NCBI RefSeq assembly: GCF_022829545.1
Contig: NZ_JAKSYM010000260.1
Coordinates: 1 to 52,387, forward strand
Origin: Methylobacterium sp. J-030
GTDB taxonomy: Bacteria; Pseudomonadota; Alphaproteobacteria; Rhizobiales; Beijerinckiaceae
Length of the DNA: 52,387 bases
Direction: 5' to 3'
Under the pieces are notes generated by a model, which worked only from the letters and a program-made list of their open reading frames with translations, did not search any database and was not told where the DNA came from. Both the position numbers and the translations under genes were made by a program. Each line of letters opens with the position of its first letter. The stretch's first letter is position 1. Positions 25,545-33,707 of this stretch are shown piece after piece.

Positions 25545-26219
25545 ATGGCCATCGGTTTCAAGATCCACCCGCGCACCCGCACGGTCGAGCCCGCCACCGT
25601 CGAGAAGTTCAAGGCGATCGCGGTCGCCAACATCAGCGACTCCATGAGCCGCATGAGCCACGGCGGCGCGCGCATCCGCCCGCTCCATGCCGGCGGCGTG
25701 CTCTGCGGCGCCGCCCTGACCGTGCGGGTGCGCCCCGGCGACAACCTGATGATCCACGCAGCCCTCAACCGCGCGAAGCCCGGCGACGTGCTCGTCGTCG
25801 ATGGCGACGGCGACCTGACGAACGCGCTGATGGGCGAGCTCATGCTCTCCCACGCACAGCAGATCGGCGTGGCCGGCGTCGTCCTGAACGGTGCGGTGCG
25901 CGATTACGGCTGGATCCGCACGAACGCCTTCCCCGTCTTCGCCGCCGGCGTCACCCATCGCGGCCCCTACAAGAACGGGCCGGGCGAGATGAACGCCACC
26001 ATCGCCATCGCGGGCATGGTGATCGAGCCCGGCGACCTGATCGTTGGCGACGACGACGGCTTCGTCTGCGTGCCCTTCGACCAGACCGAGGCGGTCTTCG
26101 CCGCCGCCGACAAGAAGCAGCAGGGCGAGGCCAAGACCATGGCGGCGATCGCGGCCGGCACCGTCGACCGCTCCTGGGTCGAGCGCGCCCTCGCCGAGTC
26201 GGGCTGCGAGGGGATCTGA
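25545..26219 (+). CDS. RraA-like / 4-carboxy-4-hydroxy-2-oxoadipate aldolase family protein
   Basis: A 224-residue member of the RraA/LigK fold and a paralog of the gene at 14859. Segments are IAVANISDSMSRMSHGGARIRPLHAGGVLCGAALTVRVRPGDN, KPGDVLVVDGDGD, the Arg-Asp-bearing VAGVVLNGAVRDYG, THRGPYKNGPGEMN and PGDLIVGDDDGFVCVP. This arrangement is closer to catabolic aldolases (LigK, ProA) than to the RNase E inhibitor. Expected reaction: retro-aldol cleavage of a 4-hydroxy-2-keto diacid to pyruvate. Its place after two hydroxyacid dehydrogenases and before a lactonase and a 2-pyrone-dicarboxylate-lactonase-like protein fits a lower pathway for cyclic or aromatic acids. Confidence 0.88.
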   Translation: MAIGFKIHPRTRTVEPATVEKFKAIAVANISDSMSRMSHGGARIRPLHAGGVLCGAALTVRVRPGDNLMIHAALNRAKPGDVLVVDGDGDLTNALMGELMLSHAQQIGVAGVVLNGAVRDYGWIRTNAFPVFAAGVTHRGPYKNGPGEMNATIAIAGMVIEPGDLIVGDDDGFVCVPFDQTEAVFAAADKKQQGEAKTMAAIAAGTVDRSWVERALAESGCEGI

Positions 26220-26351
26220 CCGGCGTCGCCGTCCTCGCAAGCGCAGCGAAGCCATCCAGGGACGCGCCATGTCCGGGACCGGCCCGCTGCCCGGGATGGC
26301 GTCGCGCACGCGCGCAACGACGACGCACCACGACAACAGGGAGGACGGACC

Positions 26352-27671
26352 GTGAGCACCCTAGAGCACACCAAGCATCCGCTCGAGGCGGCGACCATGC
26401 GCCGGGTCATCCTCCGGCTCGTGCCGTTCCTGATGCTCTGCTACTTCTGCGCCCTGCTCGACCGGGTGAACGTGGGCTTCGCCGCCCTGCAGATGAACAA
26501 GGATCTCGGGCTCACGCCCGCCATGTTCGGCTTCGGGGCGAGCCTGTTCTTCGTCTCGTACTTCCTGGTCGAGGTGCCGAGCAATCTCGCCCTGCAGAAG
26601 GTCGGCGCACGGCGCTGGATCGCCCGGATCATGATCACCTGGGGCTTCGTCACCATGGGCATGGCCCTCGTGACCGGTCCCCATTCCCTCTACGTGATGC
26701 GCTTCATCCTGGGCGCGGCGGAGGCCGGGTTCTTCCCCGGGGCGATCCTCTACCTGACCTACTGGCTGCCGAGCGAATACCGGGCGCGGATCATGGCGAC
26801 CTTCACGGTCTCGATCCCGCTCGCGACCTTCCTCGGCTCGCCGCTGTCGGTGACGCTCCTCGAACTCGACGGCGCGCTCGGTCTCAAGGGCTGGCAGTGG
26901 CTGTTCGTGCTGGAGGGGATTCCCACAATCCTCCTCGGAATCGCCTGCCTGTTCGTGCTGACGGACCGGCCCCGCGACGCGAAGTGGCTCGGCAACGACC
27001 AGCGCGCCTGGCTGGTCGGACGCCTCGACGAGGAGGCGGCCCGGCGCAAGCCGATCGGCCACATCTCCCTCTGGCAGCTCGCCCGCAACAAGTATTTCCT
27101 GACCATGGCGCTGGTCTGCTCCGGCGCCTCGGCGACGGGGAGCGTCCTGTCGGTCTGGCAGCCGCAGATGATCAAGTCCTTCGGCCTGACCAACCTCCAG
27201 ACCGGCTTCGTCAACGCGATCCCCTACGGCATCGCCACGGTGCTGATGGTGCTCTGGGGCCGCCACTCCGACCGCCAGGGCGAGCGGCGCTGGCACACCG
27301 CGGTCCCGCTGCTGCTCGCGGCCTTCGGCCTGTCGTACCTTAACCTCACCGGCGGCATCGCGACGGCCGTCCTGGCCGTGACCTTCGCCCTCGTCGGCGC
27401 CTATTCCTTTAAGGGGCCGTTCTGGGCGCTCTCGGCCGGATGGCTGTCGCCGGGGACGCTGGCGGCCGGGCTCGCCGGGATCAACGCGATCTCGAACCTG
27501 ATCGGCGGCGGCCTGATGGTGAACGTGGTCGGCCTCGTGAAGGACGCCACCGGCAGCTTCCCCCTCGGCATGCTCCCCGTCGCCGCGCTCGATGCCGCCG
27601 CTGCGATCAGCGTGATCCTGATCAGCCGCGCCCATGCCCGCGAGGCTCAAGGGGCGGCGCTGCCGGCCTGA
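26352..27671 (+). CDS. MFS transporter, ACS-like
   Basis: A 439-residue, 12-segment carrier starting at a GTG (26352) after GGAGGACGGACC. TM1 reads CYFCALLDRVNVGFAALQMNKDLGLTPAMFGFGASLFFVSYFLVEVPSNLALQKVG, followed by ARRWIARIMITWG and FILGAAEAGFFPGAILYLTYW. It is a close paralog of the carriers at 5980 and 20199. A 132-base gap separates it from the aldolase gene, so it may begin a second transcription unit with the SMP-30 and amidohydrolase genes downstream. Probable role: uptake of the acid or lactone for those hydrolases. Confidence 0.9.
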   Translation: MSTLEHTKHPLEAATMRRVILRLVPFLMLCYFCALLDRVNVGFAALQMNKDLGLTPAMFGFGASLFFVSYFLVEVPSNLALQKVGARRWIARIMITWGFVTMGMALVTGPHSLYVMRFILGAAEAGFFPGAILYLTYWLPSEYRARIMATFTVSIPLATFLGSPLSVTLLELDGALGLKGWQWLFVLEGIPTILLGIACLFVLTDRPRDAKWLGNDQRAWLVGRLDEEAARRKPIGHISLWQLARNKYFLTMALVCSGASATGSVLSVWQPQMIKSFGLTNLQTGFVNAIPYGIATVLMVLWGRHSDRQGERRWHTAVPLLLAAFGLSYLNLTGGIATAVLAVTFALVGAYSFKGPFWALSAGWLSPGTLAAGLAGINAISNLIGGGLMVNVVGLVKDATGSFPLGMLPVAALDAAAAISVILISRAHAREAQGAALPA

Positions 27672-27705
27672 GCCACCGTCCACGCTCCACGTCCGAGGAT
27701 AAGCG

Positions 27706-28626
27706 ATGTCGTTCTTCGCTCCCCCACCCACCGTGACTGCCGAACTCTTCACGCGCCTGCCCGACCGCTTCCGCAACGCCCGGCCGACCGCTTGGGCGCA
27801 TGCCAACCGGGGCGGACACGCGATCGACTCCTTCCTCGAAGGGCCTGTCTTCGATCGGGCCGGCCGCCTCTACGTGACGGATATTCCCTTCGGCCGGATC
27901 TTCCGCATCGACCAGGCCGGCGCATGGGCGCTCGTCGCCGAATACGACGGCTGGCCGAACGGCATGAAGATCCACCGGGACGGGCGGGTCTTCATCACCT
28001 GCTACAAGCGCGGCCTGATGCTCCTCGACCCGGATACGGGGGCGGTGACGCCGTTCCTGGAAACGGCGGGCTCGGAGGGCTTTCGCGGGGTCAACGACCT
28101 GACCTTCGCGGCAAACGGCGACCTCTACTTCACCGATCAGGGCCAGACCGGGCTTCAGGACCCGACCGGCCGGGTCTACCGCCTGCGTCCCTCCGGCGAG
28201 CTGACCTGCTTGGTCGACACGGTGCCGAGCCCGAACGGCATCGTCATCGACGATGCCATGGGCAGCCTGTTCATCGCCGTGACCCGCGCCCAGCAGATCT
28301 GGCGCATCCCCCTGAACGCCAGCGGCCTCGTCGCCAAGGTCGGCGTGTTCGCGCAACTGCACGGCGGGCTCGGCGGCCCCGACGGCATCGCGCTCGATGC
28401 CGAGGGCTGCCTGATCGTCGCCCATACCGGCTTCGGCTCGATCTGGCGCCTGTCGCCGGTCGCCGAGCCGCTGCTGCGGGTGAAATCCCCCGCCGGGATC
28501 TCGACCACCAACGTCGCCTATGGCGGCCCGGACGGGGCGACCCTGTTCATCACCGAATCCCAGACCGGCAGCATCCTGACGGCGCGGATGCCGGCCCCCG
28601 GCCAGACCCTCTTCTCGCACCATTGA
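27706..28626 (+). CDS. SMP-30/gluconolactonase family protein
   Basis: A 306-residue six-bladed propeller, third SMP-30 paralog of the window, and predicted cytoplasmic. Metal-ligand blocks are FLEGPVF (near residue 45), SPNGIVI and GPDGIAL. The GDLYFTDQGQTGLQDPTGR segment is nearly identical to those in the genes at 3984 and 4902, about 23 kb away. The ATG at 27706 has a GAGGA site. It lies between a carrier and an exported amidohydrolase, arguing for a shared lactone or cyclic ester substrate. Lactonase function is a family inference. Confidence 0.9.
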   Translation: MSFFAPPPTVTAELFTRLPDRFRNARPTAWAHANRGGHAIDSFLEGPVFDRAGRLYVTDIPFGRIFRIDQAGAWALVAEYDGWPNGMKIHRDGRVFITCYKRGLMLLDPDTGAVTPFLETAGSEGFRGVNDLTFAANGDLYFTDQGQTGLQDPTGRVYRLRPSGELTCLVDTVPSPNGIVIDDAMGSLFIAVTRAQQIWRIPLNASGLVAKVGVFAQLHGGLGGPDGIALDAEGCLIVAHTGFGSIWRLSPVAEPLLRVKSPAGISTTNVAYGGPDGATLFITESQTGSILTARMPAPGQTLFSHH

Positions 28627-28639
28627 ACGGACCGGACGG

Positions 28640-29578
28640 ATGACCACCCCGATCACCCGCCGCGCGCATCTCGCGGCCCTCATGGCCGGCGCCGCCCTCG
28701 GTGCCGGGCTGCGGCCCGCCGCGGCGCAGACCGTGCCCTGGTCCGCGGGCACGGAGCGTCCGACCTTTGCCGTGCCGCCAGGCGCCACCGACTGCCACCA
28801 CCATATCTACGATGCGCGCTTTCCCGCCGCGTCCGGCGCGACCCTGCGGCCGCCGGATGCTAGCGTCGCGGATTACCGCCTGCTGATGCGCCGGCTCGGC
28901 CTCAGCCGGCACGTCGTGGTGCAGCCCTCGACCTACGGGGTCGACAACAGCCTCCTCGTCCAGTCCCTCGAGGAGTTCGGGCCCACCGCCCGGGGCATCG
29001 CGATGCTCGACGCCTCGGTGACGCCCGAGGAACTGAAGCGCCTCGACGGGGCCGGTATCCGCGGCGTGCGCTTCGGGACGCGCCTGCCCGGCGGGGCGCC
29101 TTTTACCGACCTGGTGCCGGTGGCCCGCAAGATCGCCGACCTCGGCTGGCACATCCAGCTGGTCTCCGACGGCGACAAGATCGTGGATTTGGCCGATACC
29201 CTGAAGGGCCTGCCGGTCCCGGTCGTGTTCGACCATATGGCGCACTTGCCCGAGCCCGCCGGCCCCGACCATCCGGGCTTCACGGTGATCGCCGACCTGA
29301 TCGAGAAGCACGGTGCCTGGGTGAAGCTCACCGGCGCCTACATTCTCTCGAAGGTCGGGCCGCCGACCTACGCCGACCGGAGCCGCCTCGCCCGCGCCTA
29401 CGTGCAACGTGCCCCCGAGCGCCTCGTCTGGGGCAGCGACTGGCCGCACCCGACCGCCCCGGCCGACGCGAAGCCGGACGATGCCGTGCTCCTCGACCTC
29501 CTGGCGGATTGGGCCCCCGATGAAGCGGTGCGGAACCGGATCCTCGTCGCCAATCCGGCCAAGCTCTACGGCTTCTGA
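28640..29578 (+). CDS. Exported amidohydrolase, 2-pyrone-4,6-dicarboxylate lactonase-like
   Basis: A 312-residue TIM-barrel metal hydrolase. The N-terminus ITRRAHLAALMAGAALGAGLRPAAAQ looks like a twin-arginine or Sec export signal. The metal motif ATDCHHHIYDARFP is near residue 53. STYGVDNSLLVQSL, GIRGVRFGTRLPGG and the end motif LVWGSDWPHP (third metal ligand) are as in the LigI/amidohydrolase-2 family. LigI opens 2-pyrone-4,6-dicarboxylate to 4-oxalomesaconate, whose hydrated product is cut by a LigK-type aldolase, and an RraA/LigK-like gene lies 2.4 kb upstream. Export is unusual for LigI, so this is probably a periplasmic lactonase or amidase of related specificity. Confidence 0.87.
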   Translation: MTTPITRRAHLAALMAGAALGAGLRPAAAQTVPWSAGTERPTFAVPPGATDCHHHIYDARFPAASGATLRPPDASVADYRLLMRRLGLSRHVVVQPSTYGVDNSLLVQSLEEFGPTARGIAMLDASVTPEELKRLDGAGIRGVRFGTRLPGGAPFTDLVPVARKIADLGWHIQLVSDGDKIVDLADTLKGLPVPVVFDHMAHLPEPAGPDHPGFTVIADLIEKHGAWVKLTGAYILSKVGPPTYADRSRLARAYVQRAPERLVWGSDWPHPTAPADAKPDDAVLLDLLADWAPDEAVRNRILVANPAKLYGF

Positions 29579-29606
29579 CCGCGCGGACGTGTGAAGGAAT
29601 CCGACG

Positions 29607-30575
29607 ATGGATCCCAAGACCGCAGGGACCCGGCGGACCATTCTGAGGAAGGGCGGCGCCCTCGCCCTCACCGCAGCGTTCGGGCTCTGGAGCCGGCCTG
29701 GGGACGCGGCGGACGGCATTTCGCTCTCCGCAGGCACGGAGGGGGGCCTCGATCGCCGTGCCGCCCAAGGCCTGCGACTGCCACACCCACATCCTGTCGA
29801 CCCGCTTCCCGGCGTAACCCCAAACGAGGGGCCAGCCGTTGCGCGACAGCGATGTCGCCGCCGATCGCCGTCTGCATGCGCCGCGAGACGAGCCGGGTGG
29901 TGGTGACGCCTTCGACTTACGGCACGGACAACCGCGCGACCCTCGACGCCGTGGCGCAGTTCGGTCCTTCGGCCCGCGCGGTGGTCGTGGTCGATCGCGC
30001 GATCGCCGATGCCGCGCTCCGGGCGATGGCGGCTCAGGACGCGGTGGGCCTCCGGGTGAACTTCGGCACGCCGCAATCCTGGGGGCCTGTCACCGCCGAG
30101 CGCCTGGAGGCGATGGCCCGCAAGGTCGAGCCCCTCGGCTGGCACGTTCAGATCTATGCGATTCTATGCGACCGGCGACCAGATCGTCGGATTGGATCCC
30201 GTGCTGCGGCGTCTGCCGACGCCCCTCGTCATCGACCACCTCGCACGGCTCCCGCCCGATCAGGGCGTGAGCCATCCGGCCTGCGCCCTCGTGCGCAGGC
30301 CGCTCGATGGTGGCAGGACGTGGCTGAAGTTGTTGGGCGCGTACCTCGACACCGCGAGCGGACCGCCCGCCTATGGCGACGCCACGGCGGTCGCGAACTC
30401 CTTCGCGGCGGCAGCCCCGAAGCGGATGGTCTGGGGCAGCGACTGGCCGCACAGGGGCGAGACGCATATGCGCGACGATGCCCGGCTGCTCGACCTCCTG
30501 GCCGAACGGGTGCCGGATGAAGCGAAGTCTCGGGTTCGCGTCGACAATCCGGCTGATCTCTACGGCTTCAGCTGA
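29607..30575 (+). pseudogene. Decayed tandem copy of the exported amidohydrolase
   Basis: A copy of the preceding gene broken into several frames. Frame one gives an N-terminal signal (RRTILRKGGALALTAAFGLWS). A shift in the G-run at 29741-29746 leads to IAVPPKACDCHTHILSTRFPA, which hits TAA at 29815. Homology resumes as MRRETSRVVVTPSTYGTDN from about 29877 in another frame. It is broken again at 30153-30170, where TCTATGCG is repeated with a 10-base period; deleting ten bases rejoins HVQIYATGDQIVGL. The last part (to 30575) keeps RMVWGSDWPH. With this many lesions it cannot make a functional enzyme. Confidence 0.85.
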
Positions 30576-30872
30576 GGCGACTGGCGGTTCTCAGGCCGAG
30601 AGCTTCCACGACCATGTCTGCTCGTAGCGGACGCTTATGCGCTTCAGAATGACCGGGATGGGCGCGAAGCCGAACGGCCGCTTTTGCGCTCATCGGCGAT
30701 CTAGCATGGCGTAATCTGGCCGAGAGCGGAACGGCGGTTTTGAATGGATGAGGCGCAGAAGCGGACGCCCATCGCGACAGGATCCGCCTAGTTGATCGCT
30801 CCATCCGCTTCCTCAATCTCCGTGGCATGCCATCTGCACGATGGACGCCACCCGTCAGATTGGAGTTGCTCG
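30576..30872. other. Intergenic gap containing dispersed-repeat copy B
   Basis: No gene is seen. The segment at 30670-30743 matches the repeat at 10721-10794. The rest includes a plausible promoter region for the downstream binding-protein gene but no motif I can define. Confidence 0.5.
30670..30743. repeat. Dispersed intergenic repeat, family 1, copy B
   Basis: Begins CCGAACGGCCGCTTTTGCGC and includes GGCGATC, CATG-CGTA, GGCCG and AGCGGAA in the same order and spacing as 10721-10794, with no gaps. It is non-coding in all frames that could matter. It probably represents a decayed repeat element spread in this genome. Confidence 0.55.
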
Positions 30873-32450
30873 ATGAGACGACGCGATGTCCTTGCTGGCG
30901 TCACCGCCTCCCTCATCGCGGCGCCAAGCCTAGTGCGCGCGCAGGCTGCCACAACCCTCAAGTTCGTCCCCTACGCCGACCTCGCCCTGCTCGATCCGCT
31001 GGTCAGCGCCTTCGTCACCCGCAACCACGTGATGATGGTGTTCGACACACTCTACGCCCTCGATGCCGCCGGCGTGCCCCGGCCGCAGATGGTCGGGGGT
31101 GAGAGCGTCGAGGACAGTGGCCGGCGCGTGCGCCTCATCCTGCGCGACGGGTTGCGGTTCCACGACGGCACCCCCGTTCTTGGGCGGGATGTCGTCGCCA
31201 GCCTCAAGCGATGGGCGACCACCGATTCCTTCGGCCAGGCGCTGATGGCCGCCACCGACGACCTCTCGGCGCCATCCGACAGGGTGGTCGAGTTCCGCCT
31301 CAAGCGCGCCTTCCCGCTCCTGCCGAACGCCCTGGCCAAGCCGACGAACCTCATGGCCGCCATCATGCCGGAGCGGCTGGCCGCGACGCCGCCCACGACC
31401 CGGCTGACCGAGATGGTGGGCTCGGGCCCGTTCCGCTTCGTCGCCGACGAGCGCGTGCCAGGGGCGCGCAACGTGTATCGCCGCTTCGAGGGCTACGTGC
31501 CTCGGACCGACGGGCCGCCGAGCTTCTGTGCCGGCCCCCGCATCGCCCATTTCGACCGCGTCGAGTGGCTGACGAACCCGGACCCGGGCACGCAGGTCGC
31601 CGCCCTCCAGGCCGGCGAGGTTGATTGGGTCGAGCAGCCGCTCATGGATCTCGTGCCGAGCCTGCGCGCGAACCGGGCGATCAAGCTGCAGGTCGTGGAG
31701 GACAAGGGCCTGATCGGTGTCTTGCGCTTCAACTTCCTCTACCCGCCCTTCGACAATCCGGCGATCCGGCGCGCCGTGCTCCGCGCCGTCAATCAGACCG
31801 AGTTCATGCAGGCGGTCGCGGGCGACAACGCCGCCGTGGACACCCGGGTCGGCGTGTTCGGCCCCGCCGGCCTGCCCATGGCCAACGATGCCGGGATGGA
31901 GGCCCTGAGCGGGACACACGACCTCGCCACGCTCAAGCGCGACATCGCGGCGGCCGGCTACAAGGGCGAACGGGTCGTGTTCCTGTCGGCGACGGATGTC
32001 CCGCGCATCAACGCGATCTGCAGCGTCGGCGTCGCGATGATGCGGCAGCTCGGTCTCAACGTCGACGAGGTCGCCACCGACTGGGGCACCGTGGTGCAGC
32101 GCGCCACGCGCCAACAGCCGATCGACGCGGGCGGCTGGAACGTGTTCGGCTCGTTCTGGGGCGGCTACGACATGCTGAACCCGGCGGGGCACCTGCTGCT
32201 GCGCGGCATCGGGCTGAAGGGCTGGAACGGCTGGCCCACGGACGCGCAGCTCGAGCAGCAGCGTCAAGCGTGGATTGACGCGAAGGACCAAGAACAGCGG
32301 CTCGACATCGCGCGGCAGATGCAGGTTCAGGCTTTCAAGGACGTCCCGTTCCTGCCTTTGGGATCCTACCTCCAGCCCACGGCCTATCGGGCCGACCTCG
32401 ACGGGATGCAGGTTGGCCTGCCGCTGTTCACCAATATCCGGCGGATTTGA
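30873..32450 (+). CDS. Family 5 (oligopeptide/dipeptide-type) ABC substrate-binding protein, orphan
   Basis: A 525-residue SBP_bac_5 protein. The start MRRRDVLAGVTASLIAAPSLVRAQA looks like a twin-arginine-type export signal. Family segments are VFDTLYALDAAG, LRDGLRFHDGTPVLGRDVVASLKRW, GSGPFRF and RFNFLYPPFDNPAIRRAVLRAVNQ. The ATG at 30873 follows GGAG with good spacing; an in-frame extension to 30792 is not used. These proteins bind peptides, glutathione, opines or heme-like ligands. No Dpp/Opp permease or ATPase gene is adjacent: the next gene downstream is IS debris, so the rest of the operon may have been lost by rearrangement. Confidence 0.9.
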   Translation: MRRRDVLAGVTASLIAAPSLVRAQAATTLKFVPYADLALLDPLVSAFVTRNHVMMVFDTLYALDAAGVPRPQMVGGESVEDSGRRVRLILRDGLRFHDGTPVLGRDVVASLKRWATTDSFGQALMAATDDLSAPSDRVVEFRLKRAFPLLPNALAKPTNLMAAIMPERLAATPPTTRLTEMVGSGPFRFVADERVPGARNVYRRFEGYVPRTDGPPSFCAGPRIAHFDRVEWLTNPDPGTQVAALQAGEVDWVEQPLMDLVPSLRANRAIKLQVVEDKGLIGVLRFNFLYPPFDNPAIRRAVLRAVNQTEFMQAVAGDNAAVDTRVGVFGPAGLPMANDAGMEALSGTHDLATLKRDIAAAGYKGERVVFLSATDVPRINAICSVGVAMMRQLGLNVDEVATDWGTVVQRATRQQPIDAGGWNVFGSFWGGYDMLNPAGHLLLRGIGLKGWNGWPTDAQLEQQRQAWIDAKDQEQRLDIARQMQVQAFKDVPFLPLGSYLQPTAYRADLDGMQVGLPLFTNIRRI

Positions 32451-32663
32451 TCTGGGCTCGTCGAGGGATGTGCAAACTTGAGAGAGGCGCGGAACTTGCG
32501 CTAGGTCCTCCACCCGCTCCTGGGCTACCCGGAAGCGTGGCTTCCTGTGTGGCTGGAGGATTATCATGTCGCCCAAGTCTTGGCTGAAGTCCTAGTGGTT
32601 GAGCCCTGACGGTTGAGTCCGTGTGGGGTTTCGGTTTGAGGCCCATCCTGCGAGTCTGGCGGG
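32451..32663. other. Spacer with nested inverted repeats, probably an IS630 end
   Basis: TCCTCCA (32506-32512) and TGGAGGA (32554-32560) are reverse complements enclosing a second stem, GGAAG-N5-CTTCC, at 32531-32545. The sequence then runs into a region typical of the left end of IS630-type elements just before the transposase start at 32664. It could be the terminator of the binding-protein gene or part of the insertion. Confidence 0.4.
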
Positions 32664-33119
32664 ATGCGCAGTGGCATCTCTTTCACGCTCTCCGGCTCGG
32701 ATCGCCTGCGGCTCGAAGCACTCGTCGCGGATCGAAACACGCCGCAGAAGCACGTCTGGCGCGCCCGTATCCGCGATCTCGCCGCCGCGGCCCGGACGGG
32801 CGATGCCCGCTTCCATGCGGTCCCCGACGACGCTCCGGACTACGCCTCGCTCGGACCGGCATTCCTGGCTTCGCCCGCGCTCCCGCCCCCGCAGGCCGCG
32901 GCGGCGAAGTTCGACCGCGTGCCCTACGAGCAGGCCGTCGGCCGCATCGCCGGACAGTCGGTCGCCGTCGTGCCTCCGGCCATACCCCGCCTGTTGCCGG
33001 GGCAGATGATCACCGCCGCGCATGTCGCCTTTCTCCGGGCGAACCTCGACGCCGGAGCGTTCATCCTCGACCCGGACGAGCACGGCGACGGGCTCGTCCG
33101 GGTCGTACGCGAGACCTGA
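32664..33119 (+). pseudogene. Chimeric frame: IS630 transposase start fused to an Orn/Lys/Arg decarboxylase tail
   Basis: An open frame of 151 codons joins two unrelated pieces. Residues 1-36 (MRSGISFTLSGSDRLRLEAL, then VADRNTPQKHVWRARI) are the typical N-terminus of IS630-family transposases. From about 32772 it reads DLAAAARTGDARFHAVPDD and later VPYEQAVGRIAGQSVAVVPPAIPRLLPGQMI. That resembles the C-terminal segment of fold-type I ornithine/lysine/arginine decarboxylases (AAGRIAAxxxxPYPPGIPxxxPGE). The junction looks like a deletion between an insertion sequence and a decarboxylase gene. The IS630 part is fairly certain, the decarboxylase part moderate. No functional product is expected. 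Confidence 0.6.
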
Positions 33120-33174
33120 ACCGCATTCGGCCGGGGATGTCGGGACGCGTCGGCGATCGACGGGGACGGCTGTA

Positions 33175-33560
33175 TCAGACCACGACGTCGGACAACCCGA
33201 GCCACGACGCCATCGATCGCAGTTCCCCGAGCACTCGCTCCGTCGTCTCCGTTGGCGCCTCCGTCTTTAGGTGCGTGCGCTGGACGTCAGCGCGCCGGCC
33301 TCGCGGTCCGCCTTCAGGTCGATGCGGCCGACGAGCGCGCCGTCCGGCAGGAACGGCAGGCCGTAGTAGCCGTGCTGGCGCTTGTGCGCCGGCGTGAAGA
33401 TCTCCAGCCGGTACCGAAAGCCGAAGAGGCGCTCCGTCCGCGGCCGGTGCCAGACGAGCGGATCGAACGGCGACAGCAGGGCAGCCCCGTGGGGTCGGCG
33501 ACCGGGTCGGGCATACCTGTGCAGATAGGCCTGCTGCGACCATCCGCGGACGGTCGTTGG
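33175..33560 (-). pseudogene. YcaQ-like winged-helix DNA glycosylase, 3' remnant with frameshift
   Basis: On the minus strand one frame reads [52 protein letters not shown] and [20 protein letters not shown]. This is the conserved C-terminal half of the YcaQ/AlkZ (HTH_42) family that unhooks DNA interstrand crosslinks. It meets a stop near 33268; one base out of frame, [20 protein letters not shown] and SMASWLGLSDVV continue to 33175. The 5' two thirds of the gene (normal length about 400 residues) is absent upstream. So it is both truncated and frameshifted, in keeping with the damaged decarboxylase/IS630 remnant beside it. Confidence 0.75.
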
Positions 33561-33707
33561 GACGAGGACGCATCGGCGGGGAACTCGGCGATCGTCAACG
33601 GTAAGGCCAGAGGCCCGGATGGACTCCGGTGCGCGCCGTCACAGGTGACCAATCTTTGAGGGTAGCGCGCCCCAAGTGCGACGACGCACAGCCAGCGAGC
33701 GGTCGCG
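33561..33707. other. Junction segment without a recognisable gene
   Basis: The sequence between the YcaQ remnant and the RND promoter. No family-like coding or repeats are visible. It may contain the rearrangement breakpoint that removed the 5' part of the YcaQ-like gene. Confidence 0.4.
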
